A stretch of 64,000 nt of DNA, from the NCBI RefSeq assembly GCF_900129585.1, contig NZ_FQWF01000005.1:1-64000 (forward strand). Direction: 5' to 3'. Made by a program: the position numbers and the translations under genes. How positions within the stretch are numbered: position 1 is the stretch's first letter; the number at the start of each line of letters is the position of its first letter. A model generated the notes under the pieces. It saw nothing but the letters and a program-made list of their open reading frames with translations. It was not told where the DNA came from and did no database searches. The DNA is from Flavobacterium micromati (lineage in GTDB: Bacteria; Bacteroidota; Bacteroidia; Flavobacteriales; Flavobacteriaceae). This document shows positions 37,932-46,526 of the stretch, piece by piece.

Positions 37932-38480
37932 TCAGTAAAATTTAATTTCTAAACATTGATTTAAATCAAGAATTTTTTCAACGTGATAAAGTTTCTGGAC
38001 TCATTCGCAAATAATTAGCTATGTGTCGATCTGGAATTTCTTGAAAAGTTGCGGACTACGTTTTAGTACTCTGTGGAATCTATCTTTAGGTGAACGTGTC
38101 AATATATCTATTTCTCGTTCCATTTGTTCAATAACTAATTTTTCTAAAATAGCAGTCCACAAAAATACATTAGATCACGTATTTATGAGTATATCAATTT
38201 GTGTTTTAGGTATTACTTTAATAACAGTTTTTTTAAGCGCCTGAATAAAAAGATTTGAAGGTTTTCCTGTAAAAAAGGAATCTAATGAAACAATTAAATT
38301 TTCTTTGTAACCAAATCGAATAATTTGTTCCTCTTCACCGTCTAAAGCAAAAACTCTCAAACTACCACTTACTACGTAATACAAGTTAGTATCAATGCTT
38401 TCTTTGGTTTTTAGAATCTGATTTCTATTTACAGTTATTGTATTACCAGAAAGTTTTATCAGTTCTATCAATTCTTCCAT
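37932..38480 (-). pseudogene. Broken Crp/Fnr family regulator
   Basis: An intact-looking cyclic-nucleotide-binding-like domain of 101 residues (MEELIELIKL to DILINT) is closed by a TGA at 38175-38177. Reading on in the same frame gives recognisable family sequence (WTAILEKLVIEQMEREID, then SPKDRFHRVLKRSPQLF). The DNA-binding part then continues only in another frame (QEIPDRHIANYLRMSPETLSR), and the C-terminal EKILDLNQ in yet another. So the gene has one nonsense codon and at least two frameshifts, and the helix-turn-helix is lost. The 3' limit at 37932 is where the last frame stops. It may still make a truncated sensor domain. Confidence 0.88.
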
Positions 38481-38839
38481 TATTTTGTTTATTTAATATT
38501 ACAGTATAAATGTACTTGGAAAAATTTATTTTCATCGCATTTTATGTCATTCTGATCCTATAATTTATTTCTAAAGATAAAAGCATGATGATTAGCGACC
38601 AGATAATTCTAAAAAAAAGATTTGTAATCTCTTTTTATCCTCTAAATATTATTTTAATTCATTTAGATTTATAAAATGCAGTTGTTTTAAAAATATGTAC
38701 CGCTGGAAATACTAATCTTCTATTCAAAATAAAAAATAAAGACCTCAATCATTTTATTGATTGAGGTCTTTTGCTGACAGAAGTTTTTTAAAGGAAACAA
38801 AAATTTATTAAAACTATGAATTGATTTTTATAATTCTGT
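38481..38839. other. Intergenic gap beside the copper island
   Basis: 359 bases between the Crp/Fnr pseudogene and the multicopper oxidase. It holds the island terminator (listed separately) and no gene that I can support. No att-like direct repeat or tRNA was seen here. Confidence 0.5.
38738..38772 (-). terminator. Rho-independent terminator ending the copper island
   Basis: AAGACCTCAATCA and TGATTGAGGTCTT arms with a short loop. On the minus strand it is followed by TTTATTTTTTATTTT, and it lies about 70 bases past the multicopper oxidase stop. Confidence 0.88.
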
Positions 38840-41197
38840 TTAATAATTCACATTCACACCAAAACCAATTCCCATATCACTATCATAATGAGTTGTCACC
38901 CCAATGTTTTTTCCTAAAATATATTTAAAACCAGCCATGTATTCCTTATCAGTATTGACCATAAATGCTCCTCTTAATCTAGGAGTTAGTGGAATATCTT
39001 CGCGCATCAATTGCAATCTTAAATTCCCATCATGGTACATTTCTGCTTGAAAAATAACCAACATTGGCAGCGTATAAGCAAATCCTAAACTGGCTTGAAT
39101 TCGTTTATCTTTTGTACTTTTTTGACCAAACAAATTTTGTTCTATTTCTCCGCTTTTTAATTTTCTATACCTCACATCAAAACCTACAAATGGCATAAAC
39201 CATTGATTTTTGCCAATGTATCTCCCAATATGTGTTTCTGATTCGTAACCATTTGCATCATTATATCCCAATCGCCATTCGGTTCCAAAACTCCATCTTG
39301 CATTTTGAAACATAGCTTGACCATCGTTTCCATTGGTAGCAAAATCGTTTTCGGCCATAAAATGTAGTTGATTGCTTTCGGCTTGTAGTTTTTTATAAGC
39401 CTTTTCTTTGTTGGGCAAATATGGATTAGGTTTTGAATCTTCATAACTAAAAACACGGTTCATTCCAGCCATCATGTGGTACAAAACATGACAATGAAAA
39501 AACCAATCGCCATCTGCATTGGCTTCAAATTCGATCACGTTCGTTTCCATTGGCATAATATCAATAACATTTTTTAAAGGCGAATATTCACCTTGCCCAT
39601 TCAAAACTCTAAAATCATGACCATGCAAATGCATTGGGTGACGCATCATTGAATTATTGTAAAGCGTGATACGAATAACTTCCCCTTTTTTAATTAAAAT
39701 TTTATCGACTTCTGAAAGCACTTTATTATCCATGCTCCAGACATAACGGTTCATATTTCCGTTCAATTCAAAACGTATTTCGCGAAGCCCCGGAACCCCC
39801 AAAGGAGAAGCTGGAAGCGTAGTTACAGTTGGCGATTTCAACATCGAATAATTTAAGGTTACAATATCAGAATTCATGGAATGTTTTGAATGATCCATAC
39901 CTTCCATTTTCATATCTTCTTTTTTAGGGTCTATTTTTGAATGATCCATACCTTCCATTTTCATGTCACGTTCTTTCATGTCCATGCCATTTCCTTCCAT
40001 TTTCATGTTATCATCTTTCATATCCATTTTTCCTTTCTTCATGTCCATGGATTTCCCTGATATTTCTGGATACATAACCGTATTCATATCCATTTTTTGC
40101 ATGGACATATCCATTCCCATATCGTTCATAGAACCGTCCATATTCATCATGCCGTTCATCATTTTCATGCCTTCAAAATACTTTAATTTTGGCATCGGGC
40201 TTATCAATTGTTTAATGCCTTGGCCAATATAAATTGAAGCGGATTTAGATCTGTCTTCAGGTGTAACTAAAAACTCATAAGCAGTGTTTTTAGACGAAAT
40301 AGTAACAATAACATCGTAAGTTTCGGATACACCTATAATTAATCGATCTACTTCTACAGGTTCTACATCATTACCGTCATTAGCAATTACAGTGATTTTT
40401 CCACCCGCATAGTTTAGCCAGAAATAAGAAGATGCGCCAGCATTTGAAATTCGCAAACGAACCTTGTCCCCTGCTTTAAATTGCGACAGTTGGCTCTCAC
40501 TTTGTCCATTAATTAAAAATTTTTCATAATAAATATCACTCACATCCATCGCTAACATTCGTTTCCATTCGTTAGTTATTTTAGTTTTGAAATGACCAGC
40601 TTTTATCGCTTCTGCATAACTTTGGGTTGTTCCTTTTTTGATGGCAAACCAATCGGAAGCGTTGTGCAGCATTCGATGTACGTTTTTGGGATTTAAGTCT
40701 GTCCATTCGCTTAAAATAATTGGAATTTGAGGAATATCATCAACCCCTTTTCTGAAATTTGGATCATCTGATTTTTTCTTGAGAATCATCGAGCCATACA
40801 TTCCAATTTGTTCTTGTAAACCGGAATGCGAATGATACCAATGTGTACCGTTCTGAACAATTGGAAATCGATAAGTGAAGGTCTCACCAGGTTTAATTGG
40901 CATTTGAGTCAGATAGGGAACACCATCATATTGATTGGGTAATATTAACCCGTGCCAGTGCAAAGATGTACTTTCTTTAAGTTTATTATGTACAACAATT
41001 TCGGCAATATCGCCTTCTGTAAAAGTTAAAGTGGGCATTGGAATTTGTCCGTTCGCTGCAATAGCTCTTTTATCTTTGCCCGAAAAATTTACAATTGTGT
41101 CGGTTATGGTTAAGTCATATTTTACAACGTTTTGAGCGTTTATATTAAAAAAAATAAATTGGACGGCAATAACAAGTATTATTTTATTATTTTTCAT
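38840..41197 (-). CDS. CopA-type multicopper oxidase fused to a C-terminal beta-barrel-like domain
   Basis: A 785-residue exported protein with an N-terminal signal peptide ending near NINAQ. Residues ~25-590 are a three-cupredoxin multicopper oxidase like plasmid-borne CopA/PcoA. The copper ligands are all present: HWHG (80-83), HWYHSH (119-124), HPMHLHGH (520-527) and HCHVLYHMMAGM (568-579, axial Met579). A Met/Asp/His-rich insertion at 343-441, with MDMK, MEGMDHSK and similar repeats, probably binds Cu(I). Residues ~600-785 have the alternating pattern of outer-membrane strands (EWRLGYN, PFVGFDVRYRK, LGFAYTLPM), ending in Tyr like CopB barrels. It probably oxidises or sequesters periplasmic copper. 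Confidence 0.9.
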   Translation of the reverse strand: MKNNKIILVIAVQFIFFNINAQNVVKYDLTITDTIVNFSGKDKRAIAANGQIPMPTLTFTEGDIAEIVVHNKLKESTSLHWHGLILPNQYDGVPYLTQMPIKPGETFTYRFPIVQNGTHWYHSHSGLQEQIGMYGSMILKKKSDDPNFRKGVDDIPQIPIILSEWTDLNPKNVHRMLHNASDWFAIKKGTTQSYAEAIKAGHFKTKITNEWKRMLAMDVSDIYYEKFLINGQSESQLSQFKAGDKVRLRISNAGASSYFWLNYAGGKITVIANDGNDVEPVEVDRLIIGVSETYDVIVTISSKNTAYEFLVTPEDRSKSASIYIGQGIKQLISPMPKLKYFEGMKMMNGMMNMDGSMNDMGMDMSMQKMDMNTVMYPEISGKSMDMKKGKMDMKDDNMKMEGNGMDMKERDMKMEGMDHSKIDPKKEDMKMEGMDHSKHSMNSDIVTLNYSMLKSPTVTTLPASPLGVPGLREIRFELNGNMNRYVWSMDNKVLSEVDKILIKKGEVIRITLYNNSMMRHPMHLHGHDFRVLNGQGEYSPLKNVIDIMPMETNVIEFEANADGDWFFHCHVLYHMMAGMNRVFSYEDSKPNPYLPNKEKAYKKLQAESNQLHFMAENDFATNGNDGQAMFQNARWSFGTEWRLGYNDANGYESETHIGRYIGKNQWFMPFVGFDVRYRKLKSGEIEQNLFGQKSTKDKRIQASLGFAYTLPMLVIFQAEMYHDGNLRLQLMREDIPLTPRLRGAFMVNTDKEYMAGFKYILGKNIGVTTHYDSDMGIGFGVNVNY
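39884..39964 (-). repeat. Two 30-base direct repeats inside the Met-rich region
   Basis: A 30-base unit at 39884-39913 recurs at 39935-39964, offset 51 bases (17 codons), encoding the repeated KMEGMDHSK segment. This points to recent tandem expansion of the Met/His-rich copper-binding linker. Confidence 0.9.
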
Positions 41198-41669
41198 TTT
41201 CTAATCGTTTAATCATTACTTTCATTTGTTCTATTTCTTTTCTTTGTGCTTCAATAATGGCCTCTGCTAATTTTCTAACTTCGGCATCTTTAATATCGGC
41301 TCGTTCACTGGTTAATATTGCAATAGAGTGATGCGGTATCATTCCTTTTAACCACAAAACATCACCAATAATAGGTCTTTGCATACGAACAAGAAATAAA
41401 GCCGAACTAAATAAAACAAGACTTCCGAGTAAAATTGCCGTATTTTTTTTCTTGTTTTTATACATTCCCAACATAAACAATAGCATGATTACCGCCATTG
41501 TTGAAATTCCCAAAGAGACCATATAGAAACGAGTCATACTGAAATAAACGTGGTCGATTGCATACGTATTTAAATACATCGTGATGTACATCGCAGCAAA
41601 CGACAATCCTATCATCAAGAAAAAAGTAGTGTACGGATTGGTTTTTTTATGTGAATTTGAATGTTCCAT
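41187..41669 (-). CDS. DUF305 family membrane protein
   Basis: A 160-residue protein with about three N-terminal transmembrane helices followed by a DUF305-like helical part with LKGMIPHHSIAILTSERA, where the paired His and nearby acidic residues are the family hallmark. The gene overlaps the multicopper oxidase start by 11 bases and lies 18 bases after the P-type ATPase, so it is in the same operon. DUF305 proteins are often found in copper clusters and may bind metal; function is not settled. Confidence 0.87.
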   Translation of the reverse strand: MEHSNSHKKTNPYTTFFLMIGLSFAAMYITMYLNTYAIDHVYFSMTRFYMVSLGISTMAVIMLLFMLGMYKNKKKNTAILLGSLVLFSSALFLVRMQRPIIGDVLWLKGMIPHHSIAILTSERADIKDAEVRKLAEAIIEAQRKEIEQMKVMIKRLENEK

Positions 41670-41687
41670 TTTGTATAATTTTCAGGG

Positions 41688-44213
41688 TTAAATTTTAATT
41701 GTTCTTAATCGCAATGCATTTGCAATCACTGAAACTGAACTAAAACTCATCGCCAAAGCTGCAATCATGGGCGATAACAAAATTCCTAAAATAGGAAATA
41801 AAACTCCTGCTGCAATTGGAATTCCAACGACATTATAAATAAATGCAAAAAACAAGTTTTGCTTGATGTTTCTCATAACAGCATGACTCAAATTTTTAGC
41901 TTTCACAATTCCTTGTAAATCGCCTTTAACTAATGTGATTTTAGCACTTTCAATAGCCACATCGGTTCCAGTTCCCATGGCAATTCCAATATCAGCTTGA
42001 GCCAAAGCCGGAGCATCGTTTATTCCGTCTCCTGCCATTGCGACCACTTTACCTTGTGCCTGTAAATCTTTGATGTATTGTAATTTATCTTGCGGCAAAA
42101 ATCCAGCTTTGAAGTCGGTTAAATTCAATTCAGCGGCAACTGCTTTTGCCGTATTTTCATTGTCACCAGTTATCATAATAACTTCAACACCTTGTTTTTT
42201 TAATTCGGTTATGGCTTCAACACTTGTTTTCTTTATCGCATCAGTAATGGTTATAAACCCAACGACCTTATTATTACTGGCAATGTAAGAAACTGTTTTT
42301 CCCAATTGTTGTTCGGCAATGACTTCTTTTTCAATAGCCGAAAAATCAGCAACGCCTTCTTGTTCCATTAAACTTTTATTTCCCAACAGAATCAATTCTT
42401 GATTGATACTGCCTTTTACTCCTTTGCCAGTTACAGAATCAAAGTCAGCCACATTAGAAAATGCAACTTCTTTTGTTTTGGCAAAATTAACTACGGCTGT
42501 AGCCAAAGGATGTTCGCTACTTTGATTGAGCGATGCTATTTTTCCTAAAACGTCTTTTTCATCGCCGTCTTTCACTACAATTTTTTCTACAGAAGGTTTT
42601 CCTTCCGTGATGGTTCCTGTTTTATCCGTAATTAAAACGTCAATCTTGTCCATTTTTTCAATGGCTTCGGCATTTTTGATTAATACGCCCAATTTAGCTC
42701 CTTTTCCAACACCAACCATAACAGACATTGGTGTAGCCAAACCTAAAGCACACGGACAAGCGATAATCAAAACCGCAATAGCATTAACAAATCCATAAAC
42801 CAATTTCGGTTCAGGTCCAAATTGCCACCAAACTATAAATGTGATAACCGAAATTACAACTACAATGGGAACAAAATATTTAGCTACTTTATCAACCAGA
42901 TTTTGAATGGGTGCTCGAGAACGACTCGCATCGCTAACCATTTGTACAATTTGTGATAGTAAAGTTTCGGACCCCACTTTTTCGGCAATCATCAAAAAAG
43001 ATTTTGTACCGTTGATTGTTCCGGCACTTACTTTATCTTCTTCTTTTTTATCTACAGGAATCGGTTCTCCCGTAATCATAGATTCATCAATCGTACTGGT
43101 TCCTTCCGTGATTTTTCCATCAACTGGAATTTTCTCTCCCGGTTTTACACGTAAAATGTCGTCTTTTTTAATATTGTGAATTGAAATTACTTTTTCAACA
43201 CCATCAACAACTACAGTAGCTTCTTTTGGTGCTAATTTCAGTAATTCTTTAATAGCGCCACTGGTTCTACTGTGTGCTTTTGCTTCTAACAGTTGTCCCA
43301 ATAAAACCAATGTTAAGACAACTGCCGTAGCTTCAAAATATAAATGAACTGTTCCGTTTTCTGTTTTAAATTGAGCGGGAAATACCTCTGGAAAAAGCAT
43401 GCCGACAATACTAAATAGAAAAGCAACTCCGGTCCCAATCCCAATTAAGGTAAACATATTCAAATTCCAATTCACTATGGATTTCCACGCTCTTTCAAAA
43501 AACATCCAACACGCATAAAAAACAACAGGCAGCGTAAAGGCAAACTGAATCCAATTCCAATACTCCAATTCCATTATCTGATATAACGGATTATTGGGAA
43601 TCATATCCGACATGGAAATAATGAAAATCGGAATAGTAAACAGCATCGCAATTTTCATTTTGTGCCAAAGCCTTTCGTAAGTTTTGTTGTCTTCAGAATC
43701 CGAGGGTTCCATAGGTACTAAATCCATTCCGCAAATCGGACAACTTCCGGGCTCATCCTCCACAATTTCAGGATGCATCGGGCACGTATATTGCGTTATT
43801 TGATTAGAAGTTGGTTCTTTGACCAAATCCATTCCGCAAACCGGACAATCTCCTGCTTTATCATACGTTTTGTCGCCTTCGCAACGCATGGGGCAGTAGT
43901 ATTTACCTGCTTCGTTTGAATGATTATGTTGATGCGTTGTACTTTCTCCTTTATCTGAAGAACAACAACTTTCTGCTTTTATTTCTGATGTGGGTTTAGA
44001 GTTGGGAAGCGAAATTTGATACTTACTATTTTTTCCTCCAAGAGCTTTTTGTAAAGTTTCTAATTTTACGTGTTGTGACATTATGATTACAGCTTGATTA
44101 TTTTCTTTTGAAATATCAACTTTTGTGATGTGTTCAACTTTGGACAAATCGTCTTTCACTTTAGCTTCGCAACCCGAACAAGTTATTCCTTCAACAGTGT
44201 ATGTATAATTCAT
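41688..44213 (-). CDS. copA: Copper-translocating P-type ATPase CopA
   Basis: An 841-residue P1B-type ATPase that pumps Cu(I) out of the cytoplasm. The N-terminal HMA domain has CSGC (Cys12 and Cys15 in GITCSGCEAK). Two YHS-like heavy-metal-binding modules follow, about residues 107-135 (YYCPMRCEG...CPVCGMDLV) and 142-170 (YTCPMHPEI...CPICGMDL). The membrane metal site is CPCALG, the phosphorylation motif DKTGT, and HP (SSEHPLA) and GDGINDAPAL motifs complete the catalytic core. Second-to-last pump position in a copper operon with DUF305 and the oxidase downstream. Silver may also be exported. Confidence 0.95.
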   Translation of the reverse strand: MNYTYTVEGITCSGCEAKVKDDLSKVEHITKVDISKENNQAVIIMSQHVKLETLQKALGGKNSKYQISLPNSKPTSEIKAESCCSSDKGESTTHQHNHSNEAGKYYCPMRCEGDKTYDKAGDCPVCGMDLVKEPTSNQITQYTCPMHPEIVEDEPGSCPICGMDLVPMEPSDSEDNKTYERLWHKMKIAMLFTIPIFIISMSDMIPNNPLYQIMELEYWNWIQFAFTLPVVFYACWMFFERAWKSIVNWNLNMFTLIGIGTGVAFLFSIVGMLFPEVFPAQFKTENGTVHLYFEATAVVLTLVLLGQLLEAKAHSRTSGAIKELLKLAPKEATVVVDGVEKVISIHNIKKDDILRVKPGEKIPVDGKITEGTSTIDESMITGEPIPVDKKEEDKVSAGTINGTKSFLMIAEKVGSETLLSQIVQMVSDASRSRAPIQNLVDKVAKYFVPIVVVISVITFIVWWQFGPEPKLVYGFVNAIAVLIIACPCALGLATPMSVMVGVGKGAKLGVLIKNAEAIEKMDKIDVLITDKTGTITEGKPSVEKIVVKDGDEKDVLGKIASLNQSSEHPLATAVVNFAKTKEVAFSNVADFDSVTGKGVKGSINQELILLGNKSLMEQEGVADFSAIEKEVIAEQQLGKTVSYIASNNKVVGFITITDAIKKTSVEAITELKKQGVEVIMITGDNENTAKAVAAELNLTDFKAGFLPQDKLQYIKDLQAQGKVVAMAGDGINDAPALAQADIGIAMGTGTDVAIESAKITLVKGDLQGIVKAKNLSHAVMRNIKQNLFFAFIYNVVGIPIAAGVLFPILGILLSPMIAALAMSFSSVSVIANALRLRTIKI

Positions 44214-44363
44214 TTTTAAGTTTTTTTGCGTAATAAATGATGATAGAGCTCATTTTTTATTTAGCTCATAGTACTTAGATGGATAATTTATCAATTTAAA
44301 AAAAGTAAATTAAATGCGTCAATATTCACCACAGCAAATACTCCCAAATTGAAATATTAAAAC

Positions 44364-44390
44364 CAACTTCACATAAATACTGTGAAGTTG
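44364..44390 (-). terminator. Hairpin, probable terminator after the Met/His-rich lipoprotein gene
   Basis: A perfect 10-base stem CAACTTCACA/TGTGAAGTTG with a 7-base loop. On the minus strand it follows the lipoprotein gene by about 40 bases and is trailed by a T-rich but interrupted run, so it may be a terminator or an attenuator upstream of copA. Confidence 0.65.
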
Positions 44391-44431
44391 ATTTGTTATT
44401 TAGGAATGAAAGATACTTATTTAGTATGTTT

Positions 44432-44734
44432 TTATGCAACAGGTACAGTCAACTTCATGCCACATTTAGAACATTTCTCGTTTAATTTTCCGTGAATATC
44501 AGGATGCATTGAGCACGAATACATTTTGCTATTGTTCATCATTTTATCATTATGATTCGCCATTGTAGAGTCAGTGTGCATCATTGTGGAGTCATTTTCC
44601 ATCATTGTGGAATCATTCAGCATAGAATTTGTATCGTTTAACATTTGAGAATCATTTGTAGTTTCTTGATTCTTTTGGTTGCAAGAAACGATTATCAGTA
44701 CCATTATTATGGTTACAAAAATTGTTTTTTTCAT
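44432..44734 (-). CDS. Met/His-rich heavy-metal-binding lipoprotein
   Basis: About 100 residues, start at 44734 (MKKTIFVTII) preferred to an ATG 30 bases upstream because it gives a clean lipoprotein signal with lipobox IVSC. The middle is a tandem array of DSTMM/NDS units rich in Met, His and Asp, a typical Cu(I)-binding composition. The C-terminal 30 residues form a heavy-metal-binding module with YSCSMHPDI and CSKCGMKL, closely like the modules in the adjacent CopA ATPase. It is probably a periplasmic copper buffer. Confidence 0.85.
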   Translation of the reverse strand: MKKTIFVTIIMVLIIVSCNQKNQETTNDSQMLNDTNSMLNDSTMMENDSTMMHTDSTMANHNDKMMNNSKMYSCSMHPDIHGKLNEKCSKCGMKLTVPVA

Positions 44735-44793
44735 TTTATTATTATTTAAAAATTTGAAATACACGATAAATCAAACGATTTATCCTGCTTTTT

Positions 44794-45111
44794 TTACATT
44801 TTTGAGCAAGTATCTGCACATTTTCTGCACGCGGCAGCACATTTTTTACAATGATCTAGATCGGTAAATTTTTCACATTCAGTGGCGCAGGCGGTACAGA
44901 TTTCAGCACACAATTTGCAAAGTGCAGCTGCAAAAGTCGAACCTCTTTCTTGGAATTTTGCGCACAATTTACAAATGTCTGCACAATCCGTACAAAGTCC
45001 AATACATTTTTGGTGTTCATCATTATTAGATTTTTTGCATTCTTCCGCACAATTTTCACATACGGTTGCACATTCTAAACATGCATCAATACAATCTTCA
45101 GCATTTTCCAT
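44794..45111 (-). CDS. Cys-rich four-helix copper-storage-like protein (Csp/DUF326)
   Basis: A 105-residue protein with 21 cysteines, spaced mostly as CxxxC and CxxC repeats along four predicted helices, with few other motifs. This is the pattern of the bacterial copper-storage (Csp, DUF326, four-helix bundle copper-binding) proteins, whose Cys-lined core can bind many Cu(I) ions. No signal peptide or Tat motif is visible, so it looks like a cytosolic (Csp3-like) form. It lies in the copper island between the lipoprotein and the outer-membrane-like gene. Confidence 0.9.
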   Translation of the reverse strand: MENAEDCIDACLECATVCENCAEECKKSNNDEHQKCIGLCTDCADICKLCAKFQERGSTFAAALCKLCAEICTACATECEKFTDLDHCKKCAAACRKCADTCSKM

Positions 45112-45128
45112 AATAAGAATTATTTAAC

Positions 45129-45146
45129 ATGAATATAGTTATTCAT
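45129..45146 (-). promoter_or_regulatory. Inverted repeat upstream of the copper-storage gene
   Basis: ATGAATA-TAGT-TATTCAT, a perfect 7-base arm palindrome 18-35 bases before the start; another ATGAAT half-site lies at about 45160. It could be a regulator site or simply an mRNA hairpin. Confidence 0.35.
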
Positions 45147-45216
45147 ATTATAAATTTAATATGAATTTAAAAACGCAGTGTTGTAAAATTAAGTTTTGGA
45201 TTTGTAAAATTTTTGT

Positions 45217-46026
45217 TTAATTTTTTAAATTAAAAAAAGTATAATATAAATTCAAATAAACCCCGTTTGGAGCGGTGCGTATCATTGAGCTCATTAATTC
45301 TCTTCGATAAGCCAAATCTAAACGGGCTTGACTATTAAAAATAAATTGAATAACAGGAACTATGTCTAAATAAGATTTTCCGTTTTCGTTAATCGTTTGA
45401 CCTATAAACTCTACCATCAGATTTATATTTGTCTGTTTTAAACTCGTATATTTTTTAGGGTACATCAATTTCCCAAACGATAAAGTATAGTTTGTTGCAT
45501 TGTCTCCTAAAGTAGCTGGGAAAGAATTATTTGGCTTATTATCAAAAGCTTTTTCAAAACTAACGGTCGAACTTATTGCTAGTTTTTTAATTAATTTAGT
45601 CGCCACGATTCCAGTTTCAAAACCACTATTTTGTCCCATAATTTCAATTTGCTCTTGATGAATATTCGCATTATTAGAGCTATATCTTCCAAAAGCAGCT
45701 AAACGAAAATGGCTATTTAAATCATCCTCAGAGTAGAAACGATATTTAGCTAAAAAATTTCCACCTTCAGCAACCAATTGACTATTTCTATTACTTAAAA
45801 AAGCCGATGCCCTCACCATTAGATTTTTATTGATTCCATAAGTTACTTCGGGCATAATGCTATACATATAGCCCGATGTCATTTCTCTTTCAAAAGCCGA
45901 TTGTAATATATTTACTCCTAGAGAATTAGCAGGCACATTACTTGCTGGATCCGTTAATAGAAATAATTCCTGCGAAGAACCTATTTGAAAAATAAATACT
46001 ACAATTATTAATACCAAATTTCTCAT
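45217..46026 (-). CDS. Outer-membrane-like beta-strand protein of the copper island
   Basis: A 269-residue exported protein with a signal peptide (cut near GSSQ) and a body of alternating hydrophobic strands ending in Phe-rich LNLYYTFFNLKN, consistent with a beta-barrel. No named family was recognised with certainty. It begins one base inside the stop of the upstream HMA gene (TAATG), so the two are tightly coupled, and thereby probably acts in periplasmic or outer-membrane copper handling. Confidence 0.7.
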   Translation of the reverse strand: MRNLVLIIVVFIFQIGSSQELFLLTDPASNVPANSLGVNILQSAFEREMTSGYMYSIMPEVTYGINKNLMVRASAFLSNRNSQLVAEGGNFLAKYRFYSEDDLNSHFRLAAFGRYSSNNANIHQEQIEIMGQNSGFETGIVATKLIKKLAISSTVSFEKAFDNKPNNSFPATLGDNATNYTLSFGKLMYPKKYTSLKQTNINLMVEFIGQTINENGKSYLDIVPVIQFIFNSQARLDLAYRRELMSSMIRTAPNGVYLNLYYTFFNLKN

Positions 46027-46523
46027 TAATTTAATATTTGAATATGAAAATCATTTTCATTACTATTGTTATAAGTCAAACTATTTTTATATGACTTTGA
46101 CAATTTTTTAAACTCTTTATCGGTTACATATCCCTTATCTAAAATTTGTATTTGAACTTCTTTACTATTGTTTTCTTTACCATTTACAATAATGTAGGAG
46201 CTTTCTTTTATCGTTTTAGAGTTTGTGGTTAAAACTAGAGACCCAATAAAGAACCCTGCATTTTCTACTTTTTCTTTAAATACCGATGGTTTTAAAGAAT
46301 TGTTTTCTGATAATGAAACGACAAATGTATTTGTGTTTAAATCAATGTCGACATTTTTAACCTCTGGCATTGATTTTAATTGCTTATTAATCGCATTCGA
46401 GCACATCGAGCAAGTCAAACCGGTCGCTCTTATTTCTGCTTTTGAAATCTGTGCGTTACTTGCTGTTGTAAATAATGTTATTAGTATTACTATTAGGACT
46501 GATTTTTTATATAATGTTTTCAT
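46026..46523 (-). CDS. Exported heavy-metal-associated (HMA) domain protein
   Basis: A 165-residue protein with a signal peptide ending near SNAQ and an HMA ferredoxin-like domain with the metal motif GLTCSMC, at about residues 34-40, and the beta-alpha-beta pattern around VKNVDIDL. The remaining C-terminal part is beta-rich without a known motif. An exported HMA domain points to copper delivery or capture in the periplasm. It overlaps the next gene by one base and follows a TlpA-like thioredoxin by three bases. Confidence 0.85.
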   Translation of the reverse strand: MKTLYKKSVLIVILITLFTTASNAQISKAEIRATGLTCSMCSNAINKQLKSMPEVKNVDIDLNTNTFVVSLSENNSLKPSVFKEKVENAGFFIGSLVLTTNSKTIKESSYIIVNGKENNSKEVQIQILDKGYVTDKEFKKLSKSYKNSLTYNNSNENDFHIQILN

Positions 46524-46526
46524 ATC

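Noticed and set aside
38023-38244. Plus-strand 73-residue frame
   Set aside because: It is the opposite strand of the broken Crp/Fnr gene, whose coding traces are much clearer.
40935-41135. Antisense frames within the multicopper oxidase and CopA genes
   Set aside because: Shadows of strongly conserved genes; no signal or motif of their own.
44856-45127. Two extra Cys-rich frames overlapping the copper-storage gene
   Set aside because: The repetitive CxxxC coding pattern produces long frames in other phases; only the four-helix Cys pattern matches a known family.
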